NCBI GenBank assembly: GCA_963666465.1
Contig: OY762824.1
Location: 3,410,001 to 3,474,000 of the forward strand
DNA: 64,000 bases
Direction: 5' to 3'
DNA from: VXYL01 sp963666465
Lineage (GTDB): Bacteria > Pseudomonadota > Gammaproteobacteria > Pseudomonadales > Azotimanducaceae
Shown here: positions 26,902 to 35,427 of the stretch, piece after piece
Layout of the letters: the number at the start of each line of letters is the position of its first letter
How positions within the stretch are numbered: the stretch's first letter is position 1
Notes under the pieces: generated by a model
The model's input: the letters and a program-made list of their open reading frames with translations, nothing else
Databases searched by the model: none
Told to the model about the DNA's origin: nothing
Position numbers and translations under genes: made by a program

Positions 26902-29900
26902 TCAGTTGGTTTCCGGCCACAGATAGACGATGCCTACGGGTTCGATGCGTTCGGCGCGCACCTGGTAGAAGGCGCGGATTCTGTCGGGTTCGACGATCAG
27001 GTCTCGGTCGAAGGCAGCGAGCCGGCGTTCCCAGTGGCGCATGTCGGCTTCGAGTTGGGCGGATTCTTCCTGCACGAAACCCAACGCCAGGCGGCGTTGG
27101 GGGGCGGTTTGGTGGCGTGCGAGTTCCGTGCGCACATGCTTGCGTTGGCTCTCGAGCGTCGTCCGGAGGGCTTCGGCTTCCTCCTCGCCACGTTCGGCAA
27201 GGCGCTTTCTCGCGTCTTTGGCCAGGGCCTTGCCGGCTTCCTCCAACTGTTGCCGCAGATCGGCCACGTCCTGGGACGCGGCGTTGAGCAAGCGACGCTG
27301 AATGACCTCGTTGGGTACCGGCGCTCGACTGCCGAGGGATCGTTCGAGCAGGCCAAGCGTACGTCCTTCGGCGCCTCGACCGTAGCGACGCAACGGTCCT
27401 TGGCGACGCGATGGATCGCTCCACCTCGCCGCCACGGGCACGATGGCTTCGTGAAGGCGTTCCGCACCTTGGCCATAGAGCGACAGACGACCCAAGAGAA
27501 TGACGCGGGGAACGGAGTCTTGGGTTTGCGCAAGGCAGGCGCGGGAAAGGTCGTGGTGGACGAAGCCCTGGGCGCGGAACCGGGCCAGCAGGCGTTGGGC
27601 AAGGCGTTGTTCGAGATGCAGATGCACCGTGTCTTCGGTGACGACGCCAGCATCGCGGAACACCACCGGCCGAATCGGTGCGCCTCTGCGCCACTCGGCC
27701 ACGGACTGGTCGATCTTGCGCGGGGCGCGGAGGGAATCGAGCGTGGACGTCCAGCTTGGATCGGTGGTGCTGCGCTGTTCGAGCGGCGGCAGGGTCCAGA
27801 TTTCGTTGCCGTTGTCGTCTTTGCCTTCCTGCAAGGGCGGGGCGCCCAAGAGGTCCAGGGAGCAGGACAGAGCATCGCGGAAGGGCTCCGTGTTGAAGCC
27901 GCTCCAGCGTCGAGACGTTTCGAGCATCGATTGGCACCGCTCGATCTGCTCTTCGAGGGCATCCTGCCGGTCGCGGGCGGCCTCCAGTTCGTCCTCGGCC
28001 GTGCGCTTCCTGTCGGCGGCGAGGTCTAGGTTTTCGATCTTCCCTCGGAGTGTCTCGACTTCGCTGTGCCGGATGCCTCGCCGCAATTGCTGTTCGATGT
28101 CGCCTTCGATCACCTTCGCGAGGCTGCCGAGCTCGCGCTTGATGGTGTCGGTCTTCTTCACCAGCACCTCGAGCACGCGGTCCTCGGCGCGTTGCGGCAG
28201 GATGAAATAGCGGCAATGCACTTCCGGTGCCGGTTGCAGCTTGCGGTCGATGCGGCCGTTGCGCTGTTCGATGCGGCCCGGGTTCCACGGCAGGTCGAAG
28301 TGGAAGAGGTCCGTGCAGTGCGCCTGGAAGTTCAGGCCCTCGCGGGCTGCGTCTGTGGCGAGCAGGATTCGGAGGGGGTCTTCCGCAGGGTGACGATTGA
28401 AGCGGCGCTGGATGTCCTTGCGCCGCGGGCCGGTGGTGTTGCCGTCGATGACGGCAATGCGTTCGTCGGCACGGTCGGTGCCCTCGATGGCTTGTTCGAG
28501 GATAGATCGCAGGTAGCGCTTCGTGCCCTGTCGGTTCTCGGTGAATATGAGGACGCGGCGGTCTGTCCATTGGGCGGATGGGACGGTTGGTGGCTGGCCG
28601 AAGGGCGGCAGGTCGGGGCATAGGTTGTCGCGAATCCAGTCGATCAGGTGGCGGGTCTTGGCGTCCGGGAGGTGGCGCGTCTCTTCGGCGACCTCTTGCA
28701 TCTGGTCGAGGAGCTCTTGTTCGCGTTGCCAATGGGCGGCATTAGCTTGCGCTTGCGCCTCGGCGGCGGAGGTGAGCGCTTCCACTTCAGCCTGCTCTTC
28801 GGCATCGAGTTCTTCGTCGGTGAGGTTCGCTCGTTCGTCGTCCGCATCGGCTGCTTCGGCGAAGGCGGAGACGATGGGCTGTCGGGAGGGTGCCGCATCC
28901 AGTTCCTTTTGCCGATGGCGGGCGACGGTCTCGCGGTGAACGCGCAAGCTGCGCGCGAATGCTTCGATGGAGGACAGCAGGCGTTGCTGAAGGCCCACCA
29001 CGAGGAGACCGGCTGCGGCCCTGACCCGATTCGACGCGGTGGAGTGGCGTTTCTCGCGCTCGGTGCGGTATTCGTCGAGGAGTGCGGAGAGGACCAGTTC
29101 GGGGGCGTCGTCGGGCAGTCCGTCGATGACGACCGGCTCTACGGTGCGCTTCGGGAAGCCGCCTCGGGTCTCGCGGATGTCTTCCTTCAGGCGGCGCACC
29201 ATCACCTGGTCTAGCGCAGCCTTGCGAACCTTCACGCCACGGGTGAAGCGGTAGGGATCGAGTAGCTCCAGCAGCGTGGAGAAGCTGTTGGAGTGCCCGT
29301 TGTGGGGCGTGGCGGAGAGGAACAGTCGGTGTTCGAAGCGATGACTCAGCTCACGGACCGCCTTGGTGAACTTGGTCTCGATGCCGTAGCGGCCACCGCT
29401 CGACGGGGCTGCGTGGTGGGCTTCGTCGAGGATCAGGAGGCTGGCGGGCTGCAAGTCGCCGAGCCATTCGCGCATGGGGTCGGTGTAGCCCGCGTCGATG
29501 AGCAGGTTGTGCGAGATGAGGAAGCGGCTGTGGGTGCGCCACGGATTGACGCCAAAGCCGCGCTCCCGACGCATCCGGGAGACGTAAGCGCGGTCGAGGA
29601 TTTCGAAGATAAGGCCGAAGCGATCTTCGAGCTCGGTTTTCCATTGTTCGAGCACGGATGGGGGCGCGGCGACGACGATGGTCTTGGCCTTGCGGCGCTG
29701 GATGAGTTCGCGGGCGATGAGGCCGGCTTCGATGGTTTTGCCGAGGCCCGTGTCGTCGGCGATGAAGAGGTTGACACGGGGAAGCCGGAGCGCCTTGCGC
29801 AGCGGCTCCATCTGGTAGGCATCGATCTTGATGCCGGCGCGAAACGGCGCTTGGAAGAGGTTTGGGTCGGTGGCCGTGGTGCAGTGCCAGCGCAGGGTGT

Positions 29901-30177
29901 TGTAGAAGGCGGCGAACTGGCGCGTGGCATCGAAGCCCTTGGCGGCAATGCGGTCCCATCCTTCGTCTTGGAGAATGCGTCGATCCGGCTCGTGGTCCCA
30001 GAAGACGGTGAGCGTCTGGCCTCGGTTGTCGTCGTCGGCACAGGCAAGGGCCACACGGGCGGATTCGCCGGGGCCGGACTCGATCGTCTCTTCCACCAGC
30101 CATCGGCGTGAACGAACCTGCACCAGCTCTCCCGGCTGCGGGGCGCGTTCGGGGAGCAGATCAGTGGTTGCGACCAT
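26902..30177 (-). CDS. drmD: DISARM class 1 SNF2-type helicase DrmD
   Basis: The product is a 1091-residue SF2/SNF2 helicase-like ATPase, the signature subunit of class 1 DISARM. Walker A is DDTGLGKTIEAGL (about 140-152), the DEAH box is LLILDEAHHAAP (about 245), SAT motif III is LFLSATPHNGHS, and motif VI is GRIEQRNGRIDRK (about 635). The C-terminal third is a charged coiled coil (ELEAARDRQDALEEQIER). The ATG overlaps the stop of a small upstream frame (TGATG at 30,175-30,179), so translation is probably coupled. It heads the half-operon drmD, drmMI, nucleotidyltransferase, unknown gene. All helicase motifs appear intact. Confidence 0.93.
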   Translation of the reverse strand: MVATTDLLPERAPQPGELVQVRSRRWLVEETIESGPGESARVALACADDDNRGQTLTVFWDHEPDRRILQDEGWDRIAAKGFDATRQFAAFYNTLRWHCTTATDPNLFQAPFRAGIKIDAYQMEPLRKALRLPRVNLFIADDTGLGKTIEAGLIARELIQRRKAKTIVVAAPPSVLEQWKTELEDRFGLIFEILDRAYVSRMRRERGFGVNPWRTHSRFLISHNLLIDAGYTDPMREWLGDLQPASLLILDEAHHAAPSSGGRYGIETKFTKAVRELSHRFEHRLFLSATPHNGHSNSFSTLLELLDPYRFTRGVKVRKAALDQVMVRRLKEDIRETRGGFPKRTVEPVVIDGLPDDAPELVLSALLDEYRTEREKRHSTASNRVRAAAGLLVVGLQQRLLSSIEAFARSLRVHRETVARHRQKELDAAPSRQPIVSAFAEAADADDERANLTDEELDAEEQAEVEALTSAAEAQAQANAAHWQREQELLDQMQEVAEETRHLPDAKTRHLIDWIRDNLCPDLPPFGQPPTVPSAQWTDRRVLIFTENRQGTKRYLRSILEQAIEGTDRADERIAVIDGNTTGPRRKDIQRRFNRHPAEDPLRILLATDAAREGLNFQAHCTDLFHFDLPWNPGRIEQRNGRIDRKLQPAPEVHCRYFILPQRAEDRVLEVLVKKTDTIKRELGSLAKVIEGDIEQQLRRGIRHSEVETLRGKIENLDLAADRKRTAEDELEAARDRQDALEEQIERCQSMLETSRRWSGFNTEPFRDALSCSLDLLGAPPLQEGKDDNGNEIWTLPPLEQRSTTDPSWTSTLDSLRAPRKIDQSVAEWRRGAPIRPVVFRDAGVVTEDTVHLHLEQRLAQRLLARFRAQGFVHHDLSRACLAQTQDSVPRVILLGRLSLYGQGAERLHEAIVPVAARWSDPSRRQGPLRRYGRGAEGRTLGLLERSLGSRAPVPNEVIQRRLLNAASQDVADLRQQLEEAGKALAKDARKRLAERGEEEAEALRTTLESQRKHVRTELARHQTAPQRRLALGFVQEESAQLEADMRHWERRLAAFDRDLIVEPDRIRAFYQVRAERIEPVGIVYLWPETN

Positions 30178-30487
30178 CAGTGGGTTCCGCTCTCGCGGGC
30201 GAGGCGGTGTCGCGTGCCGTCGAACAGACTCAGGAAGAGGTAGCCGGCGAGTGCCGGACCCAACAGCAGCCCCAAGCCCATCGCCTTCGCCGTGTTTTCA
30301 GCTAGCGCGATGCCGGCGAATGTCTCTCGGCCAACTTGACCATGAGGCGGAGGTTTTCCTTGAAGGCGTCGCTGCTCTGGAGTTCGCGTACATTGACGGA
30401 AAGACGGCCCTTGCCGTCGACATGCACAGGCACCGTCTCTACGGTCGAGTTTTCGCGGCTAGGATCCTGATTGGCGGCTGCTGTCAC
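30177..30487 (-). CDS. Small membrane protein coupled to drmD, frameshifted
   Basis: Two frames on the minus strand join into one protein of about 103 residues if one T is added in the TT near 30,320. The first part (ATG at 30,487) encodes VHVDGKGRLSVNVRELQSSD, ending at a TAG at 30,302-30,304. The second encodes FAGIALAENTAKAMGLG, then a membrane helix LLLGPALAGYLFLSLF and a TGA that overlaps the drmD ATG. The spacing argues that the second part is translated or was so recently. It could be a pseudogene, a programmed frameshift or a sequencing error. I know no described DISARM subunit like it. Confidence 0.55.
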
Positions 30488-30598
30488 CTGCGTGCCTGTG
30501 TCGGGTTGGCCTTTAAGTGATGCAGAGTATTGCCCGCACAGTGAACCGGTGCAAGCCGCCTGGGGCCTACATCGCGGCGATGCGTGCCACCACAGCGC

Positions 30599-31132
30599 TC
30601 ATGTCGATGCGGCCGTGCGGTTGGTTTGGGCGGCTATGGTGGTGCCTGTGTTGGCGCTGTGGATGACGTGGGTTCGGTAGCCGGGCCAAAGGCCACCGTG
30701 GCCCCATGCGGCGCCGTGGTCGTGGACGAAGAGGCCAAAGCCGTAGTGTTCACCGGGGGTCGCGGGGTTTGCGCCAGCCCCCTTCGAGCATCTGCTGGAA
30801 GCTCTCGGGACCGACGATTTCGCCAGCGGCCAGGGCGGCGTGGAAGCGGACCAGGTGGGTGGTTAGGGCCAGGCCGCCGCCAGTCCATTCGGAGGAAGGA
30901 TCGATCTTCATGGTGCCGTCGTCGCGCAGGTTGCGTGCGCCGGCCGTGTAACCCGGGGTGACCGGGAGCACGGAGCGGTCTTGCAGCACGCTGTCTTCGA
31001 GGCCATGGGGGTTCAGGATGCGTTCGGTTAGGAGGTCGTAGTAAGTGCGGCCGGTGGCGGATTCGATCAGCCTGCCGAGCACGAGGTAGCCGACATCGGC
31101 GTAGCGGTAGCCCTCGCCGGGTGCGTACAGCC
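30599..31132 (-). pseudogene. Serine hydrolase (class C beta-lactamase family), 5'-truncated and frameshifted
   Basis: Starting from about 31,132 the frame encodes APGEGYRYADVGYLVLGRLI, the second catalytic motif of this family with a Tyr, and EIVGPESFQQML. A frameshift in the C-run near 30,757 moves the reading to GEHYGFGLFVHDHG and AWGHGGLWPGYRTH, which holds the third motif (HGG). The N-terminal half with the SxxK nucleophile is missing: sequence similarity passes straight into an IS1182-type transposase remnant at about 31,133. The gene is dead. The parent enzyme would have been a periplasmic or secreted esterase or peptidase. Confidence 0.8.
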
Positions 31133-31134
31133 CG

Positions 31135-31691
31135 CGACTTCGCCCGACGCTCCAACTCCGCACAGGCCTTGTCCAGCTTGGCCTTCGGCCTCTCCCGCCG
31201 CGACAGCTCCTCCGGCAGACCCTGCGGCTCCGGCGCGTCGTCCGCGTCGTCCCGCTCCGCCCGATCCAGCAAGCCCTCGATCTCGACGCGCAACCGCTCG
31301 CGCAACTTCAGTTCCTTCGCCAGCAGCAGCACCTGCAGGGACGCCGCCGAGACCGCCTCGAAGTTGTTGCGCCGGAACGTGCAGATCGTGTCGTGGTCCG
31401 GGTGGCAGTTCGCCGCCACGTACCGAACCCAATGTCCCGGCACGTCGCGCGCTCGATCCGGCGCGAACCGAAGATCCCGTTGGCATGGCAGTAAATCAGC
31501 AGCGCCCGCATCGTCCGCGGGTGGCACTGCGCCGACCCCGTGCCGCGCTCGTTCACCCGGAACGAATCCATCGGCACACGTTCCACCGCCTCGACAACGA
31601 AGTGCGCAAGGTCGTCTTCCGGCAGCCAATCCCGCATGTCCGGCGGCAGCAGACAATGCTGCGATCGGTCCCGCTGCAGGAACTTCGGCAT
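31135..31691 (-). pseudogene. IS1182-family transposase remnant
   Basis: The start at 31,691 encodes MPKFLQRDRSQHCLLPPD, then LPEDDLAHFVVEAVE and the N-terminal domain TMRALLIYCHANGIFGSRRIERA, as in IS1182 transposases. A frameshift near 31,440 continues as AANCHPDHDTICTFRRNNF and LLLAKELKLRERL. Here about 30 residues that carry the first catalytic Asp are deleted, before a charged IEGLLDRAERDDADDAPE segment. The rest is missing, replaced by the serine hydrolase remnant. The piece cannot be active. Confidence 0.82.
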
Positions 31692-31758
31692 CTACCCCGA
31701 CCCCCTCGACTCGGCAGACGCCATTGTAAAATCTGCGCCCCAAGTCCGACAGGCTGCC

Positions 31759-31868
31759 AGCGCCACAGGAACCGTTGCCTTTCGGCAACGCTTCCTGCCC
31801 CAGCCCAAGCCGTCCTGTCACCCTGTCGGGCTTCGGCCAGCCGGCGCCGTCCGAAGCCCGACAGGCTG
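31759..31868 (+). repeat. About 110-bp repeat R, copy 1
   Basis: This stretch is nearly identical (about 90 percent) to the reverse complement of 53,736-53,844. It contains several nested hairpins: GTTGCC-TTTC-GGCAAC, and CCTGTCGGGCTTCGG paired with CCGAAGCCCGACAGG. No coding capacity is seen. It resembles a miniature transposable element or the end of an IS. Copy 1 lies just before pilT. Confidence 0.75.
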
Positions 31869-31958
31869 CCAGGGAGAGCACTATACGTCCCGTGCCGAAC
31901 CGGCCTCCCGCGTTGGGTGACCGAGTTGCATCGTCCGCCACCACCAAGGACAAAAGCC

Positions 31959-32999
31959 ATGCAAATCAACGAACTCCTCGCCGCCTGCGTGCAGACCGGC
32001 GCTTCCGACCTGCACGTCTCCGCCGGCCAGCCGCCCATCCTCCGCGTCGATGGCGACATCCAGCGTCTCGACGAAGCGCCCCTTGACCGGGCCGAGACCC
32101 TGGCCCTCGTCCGCGAGGTGCTGAACGAGGATGCGCACGATGCCTTCGAGGCCGGCAAGGAGGTGGATTTCTCCCATGAAGCGCCCGGCACGGCGCGGTT
32201 CCGGGTCAACGCATTCCGGCACCAGCGCGGCGTCGGGGCGGTGTTCCGGGTGATTCCGGCCGTGGTTCCGACCATGGAGTCGCTCGACATGGCGCCGGTG
32301 TTCCGCCGCATCGCCGACCTGCCGAGGGGCCTCGTGCTGGTTACCGGCCCCACCGGCAGCGGCAAGAGCACCACGCTTGCTGCCATGATCGACTACATCA
32401 ATGCCAGCCGCCGAGAGCACATTCTCACCATCGAGGACCCCATCGAGTTCGTCCACTCACCGAAGAGCTGCCTCGTAACCCAGCGCCAACTGAAGCGCGA
32501 CACCGAGAGCTTCGATGACGCCCTGCGCGCGGCATTGCGGGAGGACCCGGATGTCGTCCTCGTGGGCGAGATGCGCGACCTCGAGACGATCCGTCTCGCG
32601 CTGACGGCGGCGGAGACCGGCCACCTCGTCTTCGCCACGCTGCACACCTCGTCGGCGCCGGCAACGGTGGATCGCATCGTCGATGTATTCCCCGGCGACG
32701 AGAAGGCGCTCATCCGCACGATGCTCTCCGAATCCCTCCAGGCGGTGGTGTCGCAAACCCTGCTCAAGCGCACCGGAGGCGGTCGCGTGGCGGCGCACGA
32801 AATCATGCTGGCGAGCACGGCCATCCGCCACCTCATCCGCGAGAACAAGGCCGCGCAGATGGTCACCACCATCCAAACCTCCCGCAACATCGGCATGCAG
32901 ACCCTCGATCAAGCGCTGGCGGAACTGGTGCGCAGCGGCGCCATCGCCGCCGAGACGGCGCAGGCGAAGGCGCGCACCCCGAGGCTGGCGACGGCATGA
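31959..32999 (+). CDS. pilT: Type IV pilus retraction ATPase PilT
   Basis: PilT is the hexameric motor that depolymerises the pilus and drives twitching motility and DNA uptake. The product of 346 residues fits. It has a PAS-like N-terminal domain (ASDLHVSAGQPPILRVDGD), Walker A GPTGSGKSTT (about 130), the Asp box TIEDPIEF, Walker B DPDVVLVGEMRD, the His box FATLHTSSA and the retraction motif AIRHLIREN. I chose the ATG at 31,959, before the conserved start. It overlaps the DUF192 gene by ATGA. No other pilus genes are near. The 110-bp repeat R ends 90 bp upstream, so the promoter is squeezed into about 90 bp or lies in the repeat. Confidence 0.94.
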   Translation: MQINELLAACVQTGASDLHVSAGQPPILRVDGDIQRLDEAPLDRAETLALVREVLNEDAHDAFEAGKEVDFSHEAPGTARFRVNAFRHQRGVGAVFRVIPAVVPTMESLDMAPVFRRIADLPRGLVLVTGPTGSGKSTTLAAMIDYINASRREHILTIEDPIEFVHSPKSCLVTQRQLKRDTESFDDALRAALREDPDVVLVGEMRDLETIRLALTAAETGHLVFATLHTSSAPATVDRIVDVFPGDEKALIRTMLSESLQAVVSQTLLKRTGGGRVAAHEIMLASTAIRHLIRENKAAQMVTTIQTSRNIGMQTLDQALAELVRSGAIAAETAQAKARTPRLATA

Positions 33000-33529
33000 C
33001 CGCAGGGAACATCGTCGCCCTCCTCGCCGCGGCGCTCGCGAGCCTGCACGCAAGCGCCGCGCCCGAGTTCGTCGGCAACGCCGATTGCGCCGGGATCGAC
33101 CGCACTGCCCTGCCGACGGTGGAGTTCGAAATCCTGCTCGCGCCACGCCGCATCGTCGCCACCGTCGAGGTGGCGCAAAGCCCCGCGCGCCACGCCCAGG
33201 GCCTCATGTGCCGCAAGGACAAGGACGCGGCCATGCTCTTCGTGTTCGAGGGCGAGGCGCCCCGCAGCTTCTGGATGTTCAACACCCTCATGCCGCTCGA
33301 CATCATCTACCTCGATGCCGACCGCGAGGCCATCGCCGCCATGACCATGCAGCCCTGCCCTCGCCCGCGAGGTGCATCGAACGCCGACTGGCAAGCCCAC
33401 TGTCGCGAGGCCGCCCGTTCCTACGCCTCCAGCACACCGGCCCGCTACGCCATCGAACTCCCCGCCGGCTGGCTGGAAGAACGCGGACTTCCCCTAAGCC
33501 GCGTCACCTCCATGCGCTTCCGCTGGTGA
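32996..33529 (+). CDS. DUF192 secreted protein
   Basis: The 177-residue product has a signal peptide (VALLAAALASLHASAA). The DUF192 domain follows: ILLAPRRIVATVEVAQSP, ARHAQGLMCRK and the conserved SFWMFNTLMPLDIIYLDADR, ending with the LPAGWLEERGL strand. An insertion of about 30 residues with two cysteines (QPCPRPRGASNADWQAHC) lies before the last strands and may form a disulfide in the periplasm. The function of DUF192 is not established. The start overlaps the pilT stop, so they are co-transcribed. Confidence 0.9.
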   Translation: MTAGNIVALLAAALASLHASAAPEFVGNADCAGIDRTALPTVEFEILLAPRRIVATVEVAQSPARHAQGLMCRKDKDAAMLFVFEGEAPRSFWMFNTLMPLDIIYLDADREAIAAMTMQPCPRPRGASNADWQAHCREAARSYASSTPARYAIELPAGWLEERGLPLSRVTSMRFRW

Positions 33530-33801
33530 CCCGGGAAGGGCGCGACGGCACGAACGGTGACGCATGGGTTCGCCCCTGCGGGCGTGACGTGCGGAGGGTT
33601 GCGCGTGCGGCGCCCCTGCGGCGTGATGGTGCGGAGGTGAGGCGAACGTGGCAAACTCCTGCCACGGGAGACCACAGGGGTGCCGCTCGCCCCTCCTCAC
33701 TTCCCCTGGGGGAGTCGAAGAAGCCTCTTGGTTTTTCGGAGGGGGCACGCCACGCCACGCCAATGAACCGGATCAGAGCGTCCTCAACCGGAGAACGCAA
33801 G

Positions 33802-34038
33802 ATGAACGAGAACACTGGCTCCACCGCCCGCTGGATCGGCCTCACGCTGATCCTCGGCGGCTTCCTCGCATTCGTCGGCTACGGCGTCCATTCGCTCCTG
33901 ACAGACGCCGAGGCGCCCACAATCATCAAGTTCGCAGTCCTCGCCCTCTACGGTGGGCTGGCCGTGCTTCTGCTGCTGGCGCTGCGGCAACGGCTAGTGG
34001 AACGGCGCACAGACAAATACCGCGACATCGAAATCTGA
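33802..34038 (+). CDS. Small two-helix membrane protein
   Basis: The 78 residues contain two hydrophobic segments (WIGLTLILGGFLAFVGYGV and FAVLALYGGLAVLLLLAL) separated by a short acidic loop, with a charged C-terminal tail ending DKYRDIEI. I do not recognise the family. It has a purine-rich ribosome site (GGAGAACGCAAG) and is followed after 11 bp by the UPF0145 gene, so the two form a small operon. The 270 bp before it hold a hairpin-rich, non-coding stretch. Confidence 0.75.
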   Translation: MNENTGSTARWIGLTLILGGFLAFVGYGVHSLLTDAEAPTIIKFAVLALYGGLAVLLLLALRQRLVERRTDKYRDIEI

Positions 34039-34049
34039 CGGAGGCGACG

Positions 34050-34373
34050 ATGCTGGTTGTCACCACGGAGACGGTAGCCGGGCGGCAGGTTACCAAGTCC
34101 CTCGGCCTCGTGCGCGGCAACACCATCCGCGCCCGCCATGTCGGCAAGGACATCATGGCGGGGCTGCGCACCTTGGTGGGTGGCGAAATCCACGAATTCA
34201 CCAAGCTCGTGGCCGAAAGCCGCGAACAGGCGCTGGACCGCATGATCGCCGAAGCCGAGTCCCTCGGCGCAGACGCCGTGGTGGGCACGCGCTTCACCAC
34301 GTCGGTCATCATGGGCGGCGCCGCGGAACTGCTGGCGGTGGGGACGGCGGTAAAGTTGGCTCCGGAGCCGTAG
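34050..34373 (+). CDS. UPF0145 (YbjQ-type) heavy-metal-binding-like protein
   Basis: This is a 107-residue protein of the YbjQ family: MLVVTTETVAGRQVTKSLG, VRGNTIRARHVGKDIMAGLR, then QALDRMIAEAESLGADAVVG and the final FTTSVIMGGAAELLAVGTAV. Members form pentamers with a small ferredoxin-like fold. The physiological role is not known despite the older metal-binding label. It follows the small membrane protein gene closely, with GGAGGCGACG as ribosome site. Confidence 0.93.
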   Translation: MLVVTTETVAGRQVTKSLGLVRGNTIRARHVGKDIMAGLRTLVGGEIHEFTKLVAESREQALDRMIAEAESLGADAVVGTRFTTSVIMGGAAELLAVGTAVKLAPEP

Positions 34374-34483
34374 TCTCAGGAGGACGGCATCCTGCCCTGC
34401 TCCTTACGGTACCTGTAACGGTACCTGTACCCACGAGGGCGCAGGAGCGACGCATGTTCGTCGCCCGTGCGATCCGCCCGCAG

Positions 34484-35113
34484 TCAAGCCTTCGCGCTAG
34501 GTCGCGCCGCCACCTCCGCATACCAGCGCTGCGCGTTCGGGTGTTCGTCGCCCAATCTCATGCCCGTCCACTTGGCGAAGTCCACGACGCAGAAGGCGGT
34601 GATGTCGGCGATGGAGAAGGTGTCGCCGGCGACAAACTGCGACTTGCCAAGAGTCTCGTTCAGGCTCTCGAAGAACCTCGCCGTACCGTTCCGACCCCGC
34701 TCCACCAACGCCTCGATGGCCTGCACCCCATCCGTACCCTGCGTCGCCCTGTTGGCGAACACCGGGTTCGAGTTGCGGAACGCCTCGGCGACGGAAAGCA
34801 GCCCATCGAACTCCATGTGCCGCTCCGCCGACTCGATCAGCGCCATGGACTTGGCGTCCGTGCCCATCAGGTTCGGCTCCGGATGCGTCTGCTCGAAATA
34901 CCGACTGATCGCCACGGATTCATCGATCACCGTGCCATCGTCCAGCACCAGCGTCGGCAGCAAGCCCCGCGGATTGACCGCCTTGAACTCGTCGGACAAG
35001 TTCTCCCCGGACGGAATGTCCACCTGCACCGTCTCGATCTCAATCCCCTTTTCGGCCAGGAACATCCGCAGCCGACGCGGATTCGGCGCCTGCTTCATGT
35101 CATAGAGCTTCAT
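34484..35113 (-). CDS. Glutathione S-transferase family protein
   Basis: The 209-residue product has a thioredoxin-like N-terminal domain (MKLYDMKQAPNPRRLRMFLAEKG), the cis-Pro and glutathione-binding segment NPRGLLPTLVLDDGTVIDES and AISRYFEQTHP, then a helical C-terminal domain with the usual N-capping motif DTFSIADITAFC. Cytoplasmic; the substrate is unknown. I placed the start at 35,113; longer in-frame starts lie in a region with no conservation. It is monocistronic and stands tail to tail with the UPF0145 gene. Confidence 0.92.
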   Translation of the reverse strand: MKLYDMKQAPNPRRLRMFLAEKGIEIETVQVDIPSGENLSDEFKAVNPRGLLPTLVLDDGTVIDESVAISRYFEQTHPEPNLMGTDAKSMALIESAERHMEFDGLLSVAEAFRNSNPVFANRATQGTDGVQAIEALVERGRNGTARFFESLNETLGKSQFVAGDTFSIADITAFCVVDFAKWTGMRLGDEHPNAQRWYAEVAARPSAKA

Positions 35114-35427
35114 TCGGTTGCCTCTCTCCATTGAACAAACCACCGCCGCACGGCACGGCCAGCAAGGACCAAGAGCATACGACATGGGGAACCGGCAGCT
35201 TTGGAGTCGGGCGGCGCGGCCTCCGCTGTCTTTCCTGACCTTATATCGTGCGCGGGTGGGCTGACGGGAGTCCCTGGCCAGGAATTGCGGTGAGGCGGCA
35301 GCGGCGCAAGCGGCGGTGGGCGTGCCACCGCAGCTTGATCGGCCCGCGCCGCCGCGCCGCAGTTTGCAACGCGGAACGGCATCGAACAGACTTCATCCTT
35401 CAACCGGCAGTGAGGGGACTGGGGCAT
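35114..35427. other. Divergent intergenic region, no gene seen
   Basis: These 314 bp lie between the divergent GST and SDR genes. No coding pattern or palindrome of note is seen. Promoters for both genes should be here. A TATATCGTGCG near 35,243 could be part of one. Confidence 0.5.

Noticed and set aside
26209..28732. Long frames of 606 and 668 codons overlapping drmMI and drmD
   Set aside because: Their sequences are shadow-like and rich in Arg/Pro/Gly, while the DISARM genes account for the DNA.
2806..30177. BREX or a plain type I restriction system instead of DISARM
   Set aside because: No pglZ, brxL, hsdS or hsdR features. The DUF1998 protein with its partner helicase, the SNF2 helicase and the large adenine methylase fit class 1 DISARM.
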